Source of the DNA: JAJFUV01 sp964561215
Lineage (GTDB): Bacteria; Acidobacteriota; Terriglobia; Bryobacterales; Bryobacteraceae
Assembly (NCBI GenBank): GCA_964561215.1
Contig: CAZLOS010000074.1
Coordinates: forward strand, 1 to 23,723
Direction of reading: 5' to 3'
Length of the DNA stretch: 23,723 bases
Shown: one piece after another, positions 1 to 7,754 of the stretch
Layout: each line of letters starts with the position of its first letter
How positions within the stretch are numbered: position 1 is the first letter of the stretch
Translations under genes and position numbers: made by a program
The notes under the pieces: model-generated
Told to the model about the DNA's origin: nothing
Databases searched by the model: none
The model's input: the letters and a program-made list of their open reading frames with translations, nothing else

Positions 1-1
1 C

Positions 2-1351
2 ACCGGGATGGTGGAATTTGAACTGGATTCCAGGCGGCGGCTGGTGGACCCGACTACCGGCGCAGCCGTTCCGGTTGAGATGATCCGCGAGCAGCAAGGC
101 TACCGTGTGCAAAGGTTCCTGGCGCGTGACGTGCCGGGCTTCGGCTACCGCGCCTACCGCGTGGAAGCGGTGCCGGGTAATCCCGCGCCGACGCCGAGAC
201 CGCATCAGGACGCCTGGCAGATTGAATCCCGCTATTATCGGGTGACGTTCGACCGTCAGACCGGCGCCATTGCGAGCGTCTATGACAAGGAACTGGGCAG
301 GGAACTGGCCGACGCCGCCGCGCCCTACAAGCTGAACCAGTTGCTGTATGTGAGCGGCGGAGACAAGTCCCGGTTGATGACCGCCGAGGTGCATCTGAAA
401 CCGCCCAGCTTCGACATCAGTAGTTCATACGGTGCGAGCCTCATCGAGAACAACGGCAAGCGAATCGTAATCCGCGCGCAGGCGCGCACGGTGCCCGAAG
501 TGGAAACGGAAGTCACGGTGTACGACGATCTGAAGCGCGTAGATATCGTCAATCGCCTGCGCAAGGAAGCGATACGGGAAAAAGAGGCCGTTTACTTTGC
601 ATTTCCATTTGAGGTGAAGCCACCGGAACTAGCGGTGCAGATCCAGAACACCTGGGTGCGCCCGAACCTGGACCAGTTGCCGGGCGCCTGTCGCGACTGG
701 TTCACCACCCAGAACGTGGTGGTGGCGCGCGACAACCGGACGGCCATCGCCTGGGCCACGCCGGACGCTCCGCTGGTGACGCTTACCGACATCAACCGTG
801 GCCTGTGGATGAAGCACCTGAACGTCACCAACGGTCACATCTACAGCTATCCGATGCACAACTACTGGTTCACCAACTACAAGGCGGACCAGAGCGGCAA
901 TCACGCCTTCCGCTACGCGATCACCAGCGCCGCGCGGCTGAGTCCGGCTGAACTGGCGCGGTTTGATGCCGACACGCGGCGTCCGCTGGTGGGTTACGCG
1001 CTTTACGATACCGGCAATGTCCGCATGACGCCGGCGAAGCGCCGCATGCCAGAAGCGCGTGGCGAGTTCTTCCGCATCGATTCAGCGCATGCGACAGTGT
1101 CCAGCTTTAAACAGGCCGAGGACGGCCACGGCTTCGTCCTGCGCCTGCAGGAAACCGGCGGTCAGAACGGGATGGCGAAATTGTCTTCGCCGGTGTTCCC
1201 ACTGGCGAGCGTCCATCTTGCCAACGGCGTGGAGGGCGCTGGCGCGCCGCTTGCCATCAAGGGTGGTGCGGTGGAGATTCCGCTGAAAGCCTGGAATTAC
1301 ACCACGGTGCGCATCGTGTTCGCTCCGGCGCAGGCGGTTGCCAAGCGATGA
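2..1351 (+). CDS. Alpha-mannosidase, glycoside hydrolase family 38, C-terminal part (5' end outside window)
   Basis: The reading frame is open to the left edge, so the first visible ATG (8) is very unlikely to be the true start. About 449 residues remain. The N-terminal GH38 catalytic barrel, with its nucleophile Asp and metal site, is outside the window. What is visible is the beta-sandwich region typical of GH38 C-terminal domains: the run WQIESRYYRVTFDRQTGAIA followed by SVYDKELGREL near residues 70-100, then repeated beta-rich segments to a short C-terminal sandwich ending AQAVAKR. GH38 enzymes remove alpha-linked mannose from oligosaccharides and glycoproteins. The gene ends in an ATGA overlap with the thioesterase gene, which suggests translational coupling. 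Family assignment is good; the exact linkage specificity cannot be read from this half. Confidence 0.85.
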   Translation, partial: TGMVEFELDSRRRLVDPTTGAAVPVEMIREQQGYRVQRFLARDVPGFGYRAYRVEAVPGNPAPTPRPHQDAWQIESRYYRVTFDRQTGAIASVYDKELGRELADAAAPYKLNQLLYVSGGDKSRLMTAEVHLKPPSFDISSSYGASLIENNGKRIVIRAQARTVPEVETEVTVYDDLKRVDIVNRLRKEAIREKEAVYFAFPFEVKPPELAVQIQNTWVRPNLDQLPGACRDWFTTQNVVVARDNRTAIAWATPDAPLVTLTDINRGLWMKHLNVTNGHIYSYPMHNYWFTNYKADQSGNHAFRYAITSAARLSPAELARFDADTRRPLVGYALYDTGNVRMTPAKRRMPEARGEFFRIDSAHATVSSFKQAEDGHGFVLRLQETGGQNGMAKLSSPVFPLASVHLANGVEGAGAPLAIKGGAVEIPLKAWNYTTVRIVFAPAQAVAKR

Positions 1352-1767
1352 ACACCATGGATGCATCGTTCCAGCGCATTGCCGAGTTCTTCGAGCGCGA
1401 TCGCTTCGCGAGCGAGAACGGCATGCGCATCGTCGAGGTGGCGCTCGGATCCGCCCGCGCCGAAATGACTGTGGAACCGCGGCACATGAACGGCGTGGGC
1501 ATTCTGCAGGGCGGCGCAGTCTTCACGCTCGCCGACCTGGCGTTCGCCGCCGCATCGAATTCACACGGCGTGGTAGCGGTGGGCTCGCAAGTCGATATCA
1601 CCTATTTCAAGGCGGTAAGGTCCGGGAAGCTCACCGCCACCGCCGAGGAGATCTGCCGCACGCACAAGCTCTCTACCTGCCTGATCCGAGTCACGGACGA
1701 GGAAGGCAGCCTCGTGGCCCTGTTCAAAGGTTTGGCGTTTATCAAGGGAACGCCACTGCTACCGTAA
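1348..1767 (+). CDS. PaaI-family hotdog-fold thioesterase
   Basis: This 139-residue protein has the length and pattern of PaaI-type acyl-CoA thioesterases, which hydrolyse aryl- or acyl-CoA thioesters in the cytoplasm. The active-site stretch is HMNGVGILQGGAVFTLAD (residues 46-63): Asn48, the Gly55-Gly56 pair and Asp63 sit in family positions. Gln54 precedes the glycines where many PaaI proteins have His; both variants are known in the family as far as I recall. It is followed by AFAAASNSHG and a beta-rich half ending FKGLAFIKG. No signal peptide or membrane segment is seen. The ATG overlaps the TGA of the GH38 gene (ATGA) and has no clear Shine-Dalgarno sequence, so coupling is likely; the ATG at 1357 is an alternative. 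The metabolic link to a mannosidase is not obvious. Confidence 0.88.
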   Translation: MNTMDASFQRIAEFFERDRFASENGMRIVEVALGSARAEMTVEPRHMNGVGILQGGAVFTLADLAFAAASNSHGVVAVGSQVDITYFKAVRSGKLTATAEEICRTHKLSTCLIRVTDEEGSLVALFKGLAFIKGTPLLP

Positions 1768-1787
1768 GGGCGGGATGTTTCCCGCCC
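1768..1787. terminator. Hairpin between convergent genes
   Basis: GGGCGGGA at 1768-1775 pairs perfectly with TCCCGCCC at 1780-1787 across a four-base loop. It starts at the base after the thioesterase stop and ends at the base before the stop of the minus-strand peptidase, so it could serve both genes. There is no U-run on either side, so it is not a textbook intrinsic terminator. It may instead be one copy of a short interspersed palindrome; I see no second copy in this window. Confidence 0.5.
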
Positions 1788-3170
1788 CTACCTGACTCCC
1801 GGGGCGGTGATGGGACGCTCGACGATGTTCGGCGCGTGCTTGCGCGCGGCTTCGCGGATCTTGGCTGCGTTGCCGAGCAGGAGGAACGTCAGACCATCGG
1901 GGCGGTAGTATTTTCTCGCTACGGCATTGGCGGTTTCGAGCGTGACCGAGTCGATTCTGGAAAACAGATCGTCGACTTCCGCGCGGCCTAATCCATAGAG
2001 TTCCATCTCTCCGAGCACTCCGGCAAGCTGGTCCGCGGTTTCCAGGCGCTGGGTCGGGTAGCCGCCCTTGATGTACGCCTTGGCGCTCGCCAGTTGCTCG
2101 GCAGTGATGCCTTTCTCGCCCAGCCGCTTCAAAACGTCGAGAGCAATATCGACAGCTTTGGCCGTGGTTTCGGTCGGCGTGAAGGTAGCGATGCCTATGG
2201 AGCCTGGCAGACGCAGCGTGTCCAGGCGGCAGAACGCTCCGTAGGTGAGGCCGGAGTTCACTCGCAGCTCGTCATTGAGCATAGAGGTGAACCGTCCGCC
2301 GAACAGCGTGTTGACGATCCAGAGCGCGATGCGGTCCGGGTGCGTGCGATTAATGCCTGGTTGCCCGATCCAGAAGTAGGTCTGCGTGGCGTCGGGCTTG
2401 TCGACCAGGAGCAGACGCGGGCTTGTACCGCGCGCTGGCGGCGGCGCGGAAGCCCAGGAGTAGGCTCTTCCGCCGTTCACGGTCGAGAAGGCACTGGTCA
2501 ATCTGACGGCCATCGCGGGCGTGTCGAAATCTCCCACGGCGATGACGGTCATGTTCCTGGCCGTGTACAAGCGCCTGTGGTAGTCAATGATTGATTCGCG
2601 CGTGATGCGCGCGAGTGTCAGTTCGTCCGCCGGTCGGCCGTACGGATGTGCGGCACCGTAAAAGAACGCCCGAAAGTAGACCCCCGCGGCCGGCTGAGGA
2701 TCGTCCTTGAGCGCCTTGGCCGCGTCGATGCGCTGGGCAAGTACCTTCTTTACCTCCGGCTCGGGAAAAGCCGGATGCAGCACCGCGTCGGTGATCAGAT
2801 CGAGCGCGCGGGTGGTGTCGCGGGATAGAAACTCGGTCGACACGATCGTGGCCTGCTCGTTGCTACCGGTCTGAAACGTGGCGCCGATGAAATCGGCCTC
2901 TTCGCTAAACTTGTCTGCGCTGCGCGTCGCGGTGCCGCGACGCAACAGTTCCGCAGTCACCGACGCCAGCCCCGACATATCCGCCGGGTCGGATTCCGAG
3001 CCGCCGCGAATCACCACTTCGATGCTTGTGAGCGGCACGTCATGCTTGGGCATTAGCACCAGCACCACGCCGTTCGGGAGCGTTTGCCGCGTATAGGGAG
3101 GCAGTTTCACCTGCGCCGCCAGGGGCAGGGCAAGCCCCGCCAGGATCAACCAAGAAATCGCGCGTTTCAT
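1788..3170 (-). CDS. M16-family peptidase homologue without the zinc motif (probable non-catalytic partner)
   Basis: The 460-residue protein begins with a Sec signal peptide (MKRAISWLILAGLALPLAA, cleavage about residue 19-20) and has the two-lobe layout of M16 peptidases. Where the active family has HxxEH, this protein reads SVTAE (residues 70-74, after SGLA), so it cannot bind catalytic zinc in the usual way. The second lobe keeps the substrate-binding signature GGRFTSMLNDELRVNSGLTY, containing the Arg/Tyr positions known from non-catalytic subunits of heterodimeric M16 enzymes. Its ATG overlaps the TGA of the upstream active M16 gene (ATGA), consistent with co-translation and an alpha/beta heterodimer in the periplasm. 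By family knowledge such pairs degrade peptides; the physiological substrate is unknown. Confidence 0.9.
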   Translation of the reverse strand: MKRAISWLILAGLALPLAAQVKLPPYTRQTLPNGVVLVLMPKHDVPLTSIEVVIRGGSESDPADMSGLASVTAELLRRGTATRSADKFSEEADFIGATFQTGSNEQATIVSTEFLSRDTTRALDLITDAVLHPAFPEPEVKKVLAQRIDAAKALKDDPQPAAGVYFRAFFYGAAHPYGRPADELTLARITRESIIDYHRRLYTARNMTVIAVGDFDTPAMAVRLTSAFSTVNGGRAYSWASAPPPARGTSPRLLLVDKPDATQTYFWIGQPGINRTHPDRIALWIVNTLFGGRFTSMLNDELRVNSGLTYGAFCRLDTLRLPGSIGIATFTPTETTAKAVDIALDVLKRLGEKGITAEQLASAKAYIKGGYPTQRLETADQLAGVLGEMELYGLGRAEVDDLFSRIDSVTLETANAVARKYYRPDGLTFLLLGNAAKIREAARKHAPNIVERPITAPGVR

Positions 3171-4486
3171 TCCGCCGCCTCCTTGCCCTTTTCGGGAATC
3201 AGCGTGGCCACGGTGCGATTGCGCTCGCCGAAGTACTTGGCGGCCACGGCCTTGATATCCGCCAGCGTCACTTTCTCTAATTCCGCCTGCGCGGTGAACA
3301 GCTTGCGGTAATCACCGAAGTAGGTTTCGTAGCGGCCCAGCAAATTGGCCTTGCCGGAGATGGTTTTCAACTCGCGGTAGAAATCCGCGGTCATCTGGTT
3401 CTTGGCCTTCTGCAGTTCTTCGGCGGTGGCACCCTCGCGCGCGATGCGGTCGAGTTCTTCGTAGAGCGCCTTCTCGGCGCGCGCCGGATCGACGCCGCTG
3501 CGCGGCTGCATGATGAACATGAACTGTCCCGGGTCGAGGGAGAACTCGCGCCCGGCGTTGATCGAGAGCAGGAGTTGGTCCCGGTCGACCAGGCGCCGGT
3601 AGAGCCGTGAGCTACGTCCTTCGCTCAGGATCTGGTTGAGCGCTTCGAGCGCATAGTGCTCCGCGCTGCCGCTCGCCGGTGTGTGGTAGCACGCCATCAC
3701 CATCGGAAGTTGCGCGGCCTTGTACAGCGTGACGCGGCGCTCACCGCGCTGCTCGGGTTCTACCGTGCGCACAGGGGGTGGCGGCTCCTGTCGCGGAATC
3801 GGCTCCAAGTACTTCTTCGCCAGCGCGACGACCTCCTCGAATGTCACGTCGCCCACAACCATCAACGTGCAGTTATTCGGTGCGTACCCCATGCGGAAGT
3901 GGTTCTTGAGGTCGTCCATGGTCCATGCCTTGATGTCCGACGCCCAACCGACGACGGGCCAATGATAGGGATGCGCGATGAACGCCGTCGCCAGCAGTTG
4001 TTCGTACAGCGCGCCGAAATTGCTGTTGTCCACAGACAGGCGCCGCTCGCTCGAAACCACGCCGCGCTCGCTTTCCACCATCTTGGGATCGAAGTTCAAG
4101 TCGCGAATGCGGTCGGCTTCCATGTCGAACATGAGTTCGAGCATCGTGTGGGGCAAGAAGTCTGTGTAGACGGTGACGTCGCGCGATGTGTACGCGTTAT
4201 TGTTGCCGCCGTTCTTCTCCATCACAATGTCGAACTGCTTGGGCCCGTACTTCTTCGCGCCGTTGAACATCATGTGCTCGAAGAAGTGCGACAAGCCGGT
4301 GGCGCCGGTCCTCTCGTTCCGCGAACCGATGCGGAAGAAGAAGTACAGCGAAACGTTGGGGATGTCGTGGTCCTCCTGGACCAGAATTTTCATGCCGTTG
4401 CCCAGCGTGTGCGTCTTCACGTCGATGGGCTGCGCGGCCAACAGCGGCGCGCACAGGAGCGCCGCGGCGATTCCAGCAAGCTTCAT
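3167..4486 (-). CDS. M16-family zinc metallopeptidase (catalytic subunit)
   Basis: This 439-residue protein has a signal peptide (MKLAGIAAALLCAPLLAA, cleavage before QPIDV). The inverted zinc motif HFFEH is at residues 67-71 (His67, Glu70 as base, His71), and the third ligand is probably Glu147 in VVSSERR, 76 residues after His71, the expected spacing. The NNNAYTSRDVT segment near residue 95-105 is also typical. It is expected to cleave peptides in the periplasm together with the motif-less partner encoded immediately downstream. The start codon has no visible Shine-Dalgarno sequence in the preceding bases, and a -10-like element lies only 7 bases upstream, so the message may be leaderless. 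The adjacent rubrerythrin gene is divergent. Confidence 0.92.
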   Translation of the reverse strand: MKLAGIAAALLCAPLLAAQPIDVKTHTLGNGMKILVQEDHDIPNVSLYFFFRIGSRNERTGATGLSHFFEHMMFNGAKKYGPKQFDIVMEKNGGNNNAYTSRDVTVYTDFLPHTMLELMFDMEADRIRDLNFDPKMVESERGVVSSERRLSVDNSNFGALYEQLLATAFIAHPYHWPVVGWASDIKAWTMDDLKNHFRMGYAPNNCTLMVVGDVTFEEVVALAKKYLEPIPRQEPPPPVRTVEPEQRGERRVTLYKAAQLPMVMACYHTPASGSAEHYALEALNQILSEGRSSRLYRRLVDRDQLLLSINAGREFSLDPGQFMFIMQPRSGVDPARAEKALYEELDRIAREGATAEELQKAKNQMTADFYRELKTISGKANLLGRYETYFGDYRKLFTAQAELEKVTLADIKAVAAKYFGERNRTVATLIPEKGKEAAE

Positions 4487-4493
4487 GAGGATT

Positions 4494-4502
4494 ACGGTAG
4501 CA
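4494..4502 (-). promoter_or_regulatory. Candidate extended -10 element for the M16 operon
   Basis: On the minus strand this reads TGC followed by TACCGT, a TGnTAnnnT extended -10 pattern that ends 7 bases before the ATG at 4486. Transcription would then start at or within a base or two of the ATG, which fits the absence of a Shine-Dalgarno sequence. No convincing -35 was found. Short motifs like this arise by chance, so it is a candidate only. Confidence 0.3.
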
Positions 4503-4541
4503 GAATTCGCGCCTGCAACGTTTCCGGCGCCACCTCGCCTG

Positions 4542-4550
4542 TGCTATCCT
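4542..4550 (+). promoter_or_regulatory. Candidate extended -10 promoter of the rubrerythrin gene
   Basis: TGC followed by TATCCT matches the extended -10 form TGnTATnnT. TTCCGG at 4522-4527 lies 17 bases upstream but is a poor -35. The inferred transcription start near 4557 gives a leader of about 60 bases that begins with the palindrome at 4559-4583. Assigned by pattern only. Confidence 0.38.
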
Positions 4551-4558
4551 CTTCCTTC

Positions 4559-4583
4559 CCGAACGCCGAGAGGAAGCGTTCGG
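4559..4583. repeat. Inverted repeat in the rubrerythrin leader (operator or 5' UTR hairpin)
   Basis: CCGAACGC (4559-4566) and GCGTTCGG (4576-4583) are perfect 8-base inverted arms with a 9-base loop. They lie just after the candidate -10 and 36 bases before the rubrerythrin ATG. The position suits either a repressor operator or a stem in the mRNA leader. It does not resemble the A/T-rich Fur or PerR boxes I know, so the regulator is unknown. Confidence 0.5.
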
Positions 4584-4619
4584 CTTCGTGTGAACGAAGA
4601 CTGATCAAGGAGATGCAAG

Positions 4620-5117
4620 ATGAGCGTAATTGATGATTTGAAAGAAGCATTTGCTGGGGAGAGTCAGGCCAACCAGAAGTACCGCGCTTTCGCGAAGAAG
4701 GCCGAACAAGATGGATTCCCGAATGTCGCGCGCCTGTTTCGAACCACCGCGGAAGCCGAGCGCATCCACGCGGAAGGGCACCTGAAGGCACTGGAAGGGA
4801 TCGCTTCGACCAGCCAGAATCTTCAGGGTGCCATCGACGGCGAGACGTACGAGTACACCAAGATGTACCCTCCGATGCTCGAACACGCGCTGGCCGAGGG
4901 ACATCGCGCCAAGACCATGTTCGGGTTTGCCGTGAAGGCCGAAGCCGTCCACGCGAAACTGTACAAGCTCGCCTCGGAGGCCGTGGCGCAGGGTAAGGAC
5001 CTGGCTGAAATGCGGTTCTACCTCTGCCCGTTCTGCGGACACATCGAATTCGGGAATCCTCCCGAATCCTGTCCGATCTGCGGCGCAAAGAAAGAGAAGT
5101 TTATCGAAGTGGCGTGA
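4620..5117 (+). CDS. rbr: Rubrerythrin (non-haem di-iron peroxidase)
   Basis: The 165-residue protein has the classical two-domain rubrerythrin build. The N-terminal four-helix ferritin-like domain carries Glu14, Glu47 with His50 (ERIH), Glu75 and Glu78 (GETYEY), and Glu108 with His111 (EAVH), matching the di-iron ligand set. The C-terminal rubredoxin-like domain has CPFC at 136-139 and CPIC at 151-154 for one Fe(SCys)4 centre. Rubrerythrins reduce hydrogen peroxide to water in the cytoplasm, with electrons passed through the rubredoxin site. The start is supported by AAGGAG at 4607-4612, seven bases before the ATG. It is monocistronic: divergent from the M16 operon and closed by a strong hairpin. 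The promoter-proximal palindrome suggests dedicated control. Confidence 0.96.
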   Translation: MSVIDDLKEAFAGESQANQKYRAFAKKAEQDGFPNVARLFRTTAEAERIHAEGHLKALEGIASTSQNLQGAIDGETYEYTKMYPPMLEHALAEGHRAKTMFGFAVKAEAVHAKLYKLASEAVAQGKDLAEMRFYLCPFCGHIEFGNPPESCPICGAKKEKFIEVA

Positions 5118-5124
5118 CGTTTGC

Positions 5125-5155
5125 CCCGGCGCCGGGCTGTGTCCGGCGCCGGGGT
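5125..5155. terminator. Strong GC hairpin after the rubrerythrin gene, shared by convergent genes
   Basis: CCCCGGCGCCGG at 5125-5136 and CCGGCGCCGGGG at 5144-5155 form a perfect 12-base stem with a 7-base loop. The hairpin begins 8 bases after the rubrerythrin stop and ends 9 bases before the stop of the minus-strand isomerase gene, so it can end transcription from both sides. A U-run is missing. Confidence 0.65.
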
Positions 5156-5163
5156 ACCTCAGA

Positions 5164-6075
5164 CTACGACAGAATCTGGCGCAAGTTCTGGCAGGCGATC
5201 CGGCAGTCTTCCAGAGCGTCCCTTCCTCCCTGGCCGGCGGTATCCTGTTCGATCACAAAGTGCTTCATCCCGGCCAGTCTGGCTTTGGCGAACACTTTCT
5301 TATAGTCGATGTCTCCTTCGCCCATGGTCACAATCCGGCTGGCTCGTGCCCGCTCGGTGGGCTTGAGCTTGGGGTCGGCTTGCTTGTACTTCGCGTCTTT
5401 GACGTGCCAGAGTTCGAAGCGCCCCGGGTGCTTGCGGAACATCGCGAGCACGTCCTGGCCGCCCATGTAAGCCCAGCCGATGTCGAGTTCCATCGTTACG
5501 AATGCCGGGTCCGCGTACTTGAGCAGAACGTCGTACTGGGTGGTCTTGCCGTCCTCCAGCGGATCGAATTCGCCGGCATGATTGTGGATCAATTGCTTCA
5601 TGCCGAACTTCTTCAGGACCGGGCCGTACTTGTTCATCTGTTCCGCCGAACGCTTCACGGATTCGATCGTGTTCTTGGGACGGGGCTGGGCAGAACTGGC
5701 TGGCGAGGGCGGCTTGGGCGCACGTACCGAGGTGTACTTGATTCCCATAAAGGCCTGGCCCTCAAGCTGCTTTTCGAGATCCGGTCCATCGGTGACGCCC
5801 GCATGCGTGCTATACATCTTCAGGCCGTACTTGTCGAGCATCCGCTTGTATTCGGTCGGCTGCATGTTGTTGTACGGATCGGCCGGCTCAACCACTTTGT
5901 AGCCCATCTCCGCCAGCTTAGCCAGCGTAGGGTCGTAACCTGCCGGCGTGAGCAGTTTTCTCACCGTGTAAAGCTGGAGACCGATCTGGTCCTTCCATTT
6001 CGGCTCGATCTGCGCCAATAGCGCGGTGGCGCCTGCCGATATCTGCATCAGGAAACCACGTCGATTGTTACTCAT
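5164..6075 (-). CDS. Tat-exported sugar phosphate isomerase/epimerase-like TIM-barrel protein
   Basis: This 303-residue protein belongs to the AP-endonuclease-2/xylose-isomerase-like TIM-barrel superfamily. It starts with a twin-arginine-type leader (NNRRGFLMQ, residues 3-11, then an Ala-rich stretch), so export in folded form is likely. Candidate metal ligands occur in order: IHNHAGEF (His164/His166), MELDIGW (Glu196, Asp198), HVKD (His224, Asp227), GEGDIDY and VIEQD (Glu276). Members isomerise or epimerise sugars and inositols, or cleave keto-sugars. A Ser/Pro/Ala-rich insert lies at residues 119-134. It follows the Gfo/Idh/MocA gene by 24 bases and has AAAGGAA (6082-6088 on the minus strand) as ribosome binding site, so the two form an operon and probably consecutive reaction steps. 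The substrate is unknown. Confidence 0.85.
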   Translation of the reverse strand: MSNNRRGFLMQISAGATALLAQIEPKWKDQIGLQLYTVRKLLTPAGYDPTLAKLAEMGYKVVEPADPYNNMQPTEYKRMLDKYGLKMYSTHAGVTDGPDLEKQLEGQAFMGIKYTSVRAPKPPSPASSAQPRPKNTIESVKRSAEQMNKYGPVLKKFGMKQLIHNHAGEFDPLEDGKTTQYDVLLKYADPAFVTMELDIGWAYMGGQDVLAMFRKHPGRFELWHVKDAKYKQADPKLKPTERARASRIVTMGEGDIDYKKVFAKARLAGMKHFVIEQDTAGQGGRDALEDCRIACQNLRQILS

Positions 6076-6099
6076 CTGCTGTTCCTTTCTTCCGCCCGG

Positions 6100-7644
6100 C
6101 TAGAGCTTGATCTCCCAGCCTTTGCGGAAGGTGGGCTTCACCCACTTGTTCACTTCCTTATTGTTCGTGAATTCGCCCTTGGCGTTGTCCCACATCAGCT
6201 TGCCGTCCGCATGAACGGCTGCAGCGCCGAGCACGAGCCACTCCGTAAACGGACCGGCGATACTGAAATTCGAGCAGGCCGGATCTCCGCCCTTGCATGC
6301 GCGGACGAAATCGCGAAGGTGCGCATCGTGGTTCGAACCGGTGCTCGCTCCGGGCGATCGGGTAAGGTACGGTGCGGGCAGCTTGTACTCGGCCCAACGC
6401 TTCCCCGGAAGCAGGCCGACCCCTTCGCCGCGCCCGCTTGTTCCCAGGTATCCCTTCGAGCCCACGAAGATCTCGTTGTAACCGAGCCGGACCGGTTTCG
6501 GCGCGGCCGCTCCGCCGGAACCAGGTACGAACCCGCCCTGGCCTCGCGACGGCCCGATCTGCGGCCCTTCGCCGGGGATCTTGGCGGCTTCCTCCACGGT
6601 CATTCCGGGTGGCATGTACGCGTCGCCGCCGGCGTGGTGATACCAGTAGATACTTACAGGGGGCATGCCCGGCCGGGGGCCGAAGTCGTAACGGATCGCC
6701 AGTTCGTCGGGGAAGGTGAACGGTGGCAGCGGGTCCTTCTTGATGCACTCGACGCTGATCAGGTACTTGGGATGCAGTTGCAGCGCCCAGTTGGCGGGAC
6801 CCAGGATGTGAATACCCCAATCGCCGATCAGGCTGCTGCCGAAATCGTAGAAGCCTCGCCAATTGAACGGCAGGTAGAAACCGAAATCCGAGGGCGAGAC
6901 CGGCTTGCCGGAGCGCTTGGCGACGAACGCCCGGTAATCATCATCACCGGCTGAAAACGAGCGCGCGGCCGCTCCTCCAAGCCACAGGTCCCAATCGAGA
7001 GTATCGGGCACCGGCGTGGGCGCAGGGAGTTTCGGCATGCCCTGCGGCCAGCCGGGGCGCCCGCTCCAGGCGTGGACTTCGCGCACGTCGCCGATTTCGC
7101 CGGACCAGATGATCTCGGCGGCGACGCGCGTCGCGTCGTGCGAGTATCCTTGATTGCCCATCTGCGTGGCGACGTTGTACCGGGCGGCGGCGTGCGTCAA
7201 AAGCCGGGCTTCCCACGCCGTCCGGGTGAGCGGCTTTTCCAGGTACACGTGCTTGCCGGCCTGCATGCAGTGCAAGGCCGCCGTGGCGTGCATGTGGTCC
7301 GGCGGACCCACGATGACGGCGTCGATTTCCTTCGCCTGCTTGTCGAGCATTTTCCGGTAGTCCTTGTACCGGGTGGCGTTGGGAAAGCGCTTGAAGTTCT
7401 CGGCACCGCGCACCCAGTCCACGTCCGCCAGTGCCACGACGTTCTCCACGCCCGCCTGCGCGATGCGCAAGTCCGCCGCAGGTTGCCCGCCCGCGCCGAT
7501 TGCGGCGAGGTTCAACTTTTCGTTGGGCGACTTATACCCCGCCGCTTTCAACGACGGCGTGCTCCCGAAGCCGCCGCGTGGGATGGCTCCCGCCAGCAGC
7601 GTTCCGTAAAAGAAATACCGCCTCGGGAACCGGTTCTCTGTCAT
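6100..7644 (-). CDS. Tat-type exported Gfo/Idh/MocA family oxidoreductase, long form
   Basis: The 514-residue protein has a twin-arginine-like leader (PRRYFFYG at residues 7-14, then LLAGA). Its Rossmann fold has a GAGGQ dinucleotide turn (50-54) and the family signature EKPLT at 136-140. In the C-terminal domain GDWGIHILG (274-282) supplies Asp275 and His279, the usual catalytic region. It is about 120 residues longer than the paralogue at 15694-16878, with a Gly/Pro-rich insertion around residues 345-390. The family oxidises or reduces sugar hydroxyls with NAD(P). A Tat leader fits an enzyme exported with its cofactor bound, as known for Zymomonas glucose-fructose oxidoreductase. AGGAGG (minus strand, 7652-7657) lies 7 bases before the ATG. 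It is the first gene of a two-gene operon with the isomerase and divergent from the ceramidase-like gene. Confidence 0.9.
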   Translation of the reverse strand: MTENRFPRRYFFYGTLLAGAIPRGGFGSTPSLKAAGYKSPNEKLNLAAIGAGGQPAADLRIAQAGVENVVALADVDWVRGAENFKRFPNATRYKDYRKMLDKQAKEIDAVIVGPPDHMHATAALHCMQAGKHVYLEKPLTRTAWEARLLTHAAARYNVATQMGNQGYSHDATRVAAEIIWSGEIGDVREVHAWSGRPGWPQGMPKLPAPTPVPDTLDWDLWLGGAAARSFSAGDDDYRAFVAKRSGKPVSPSDFGFYLPFNWRGFYDFGSSLIGDWGIHILGPANWALQLHPKYLISVECIKKDPLPPFTFPDELAIRYDFGPRPGMPPVSIYWYHHAGGDAYMPPGMTVEEAAKIPGEGPQIGPSRGQGGFVPGSGGAAAPKPVRLGYNEIFVGSKGYLGTSGRGEGVGLLPGKRWAEYKLPAPYLTRSPGASTGSNHDAHLRDFVRACKGGDPACSNFSIAGPFTEWLVLGAAAVHADGKLMWDNAKGEFTNNKEVNKWVKPTFRKGWEIKL

Positions 7645-7696
7645 GCTCGGACCTCCTAAGGATTGTCACTCCGGCCAAATCCCACCGGAAGGAGAC

Positions 7697-7724
7697 AGGA
7701 TACCGCACTTGGCTATATGGTCGA
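7697..7724 (-). promoter_or_regulatory. Candidate promoter of the oxidoreductase-isomerase operon
   Basis: On the minus strand TCGACC (7719-7724) is followed after 16 bases by TATCCT (7697-7702). Each matches four of six consensus bases. It lies in the 165-base divergent region, upstream of the good Shine-Dalgarno sequence. Found by eye only. Confidence 0.28.
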
Positions 7725-7754
7725 GAAGTCTGATTCAGGCCGCACGGCGCGATG

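Noticed and set aside
3656..4633. A 325-codon plus-strand frame running over the M16 gene and past the rubrerythrin start
   Set aside because: Antisense to an M16 gene with intact zinc motif; Arg/His/Val-rich and without recognisable domains.
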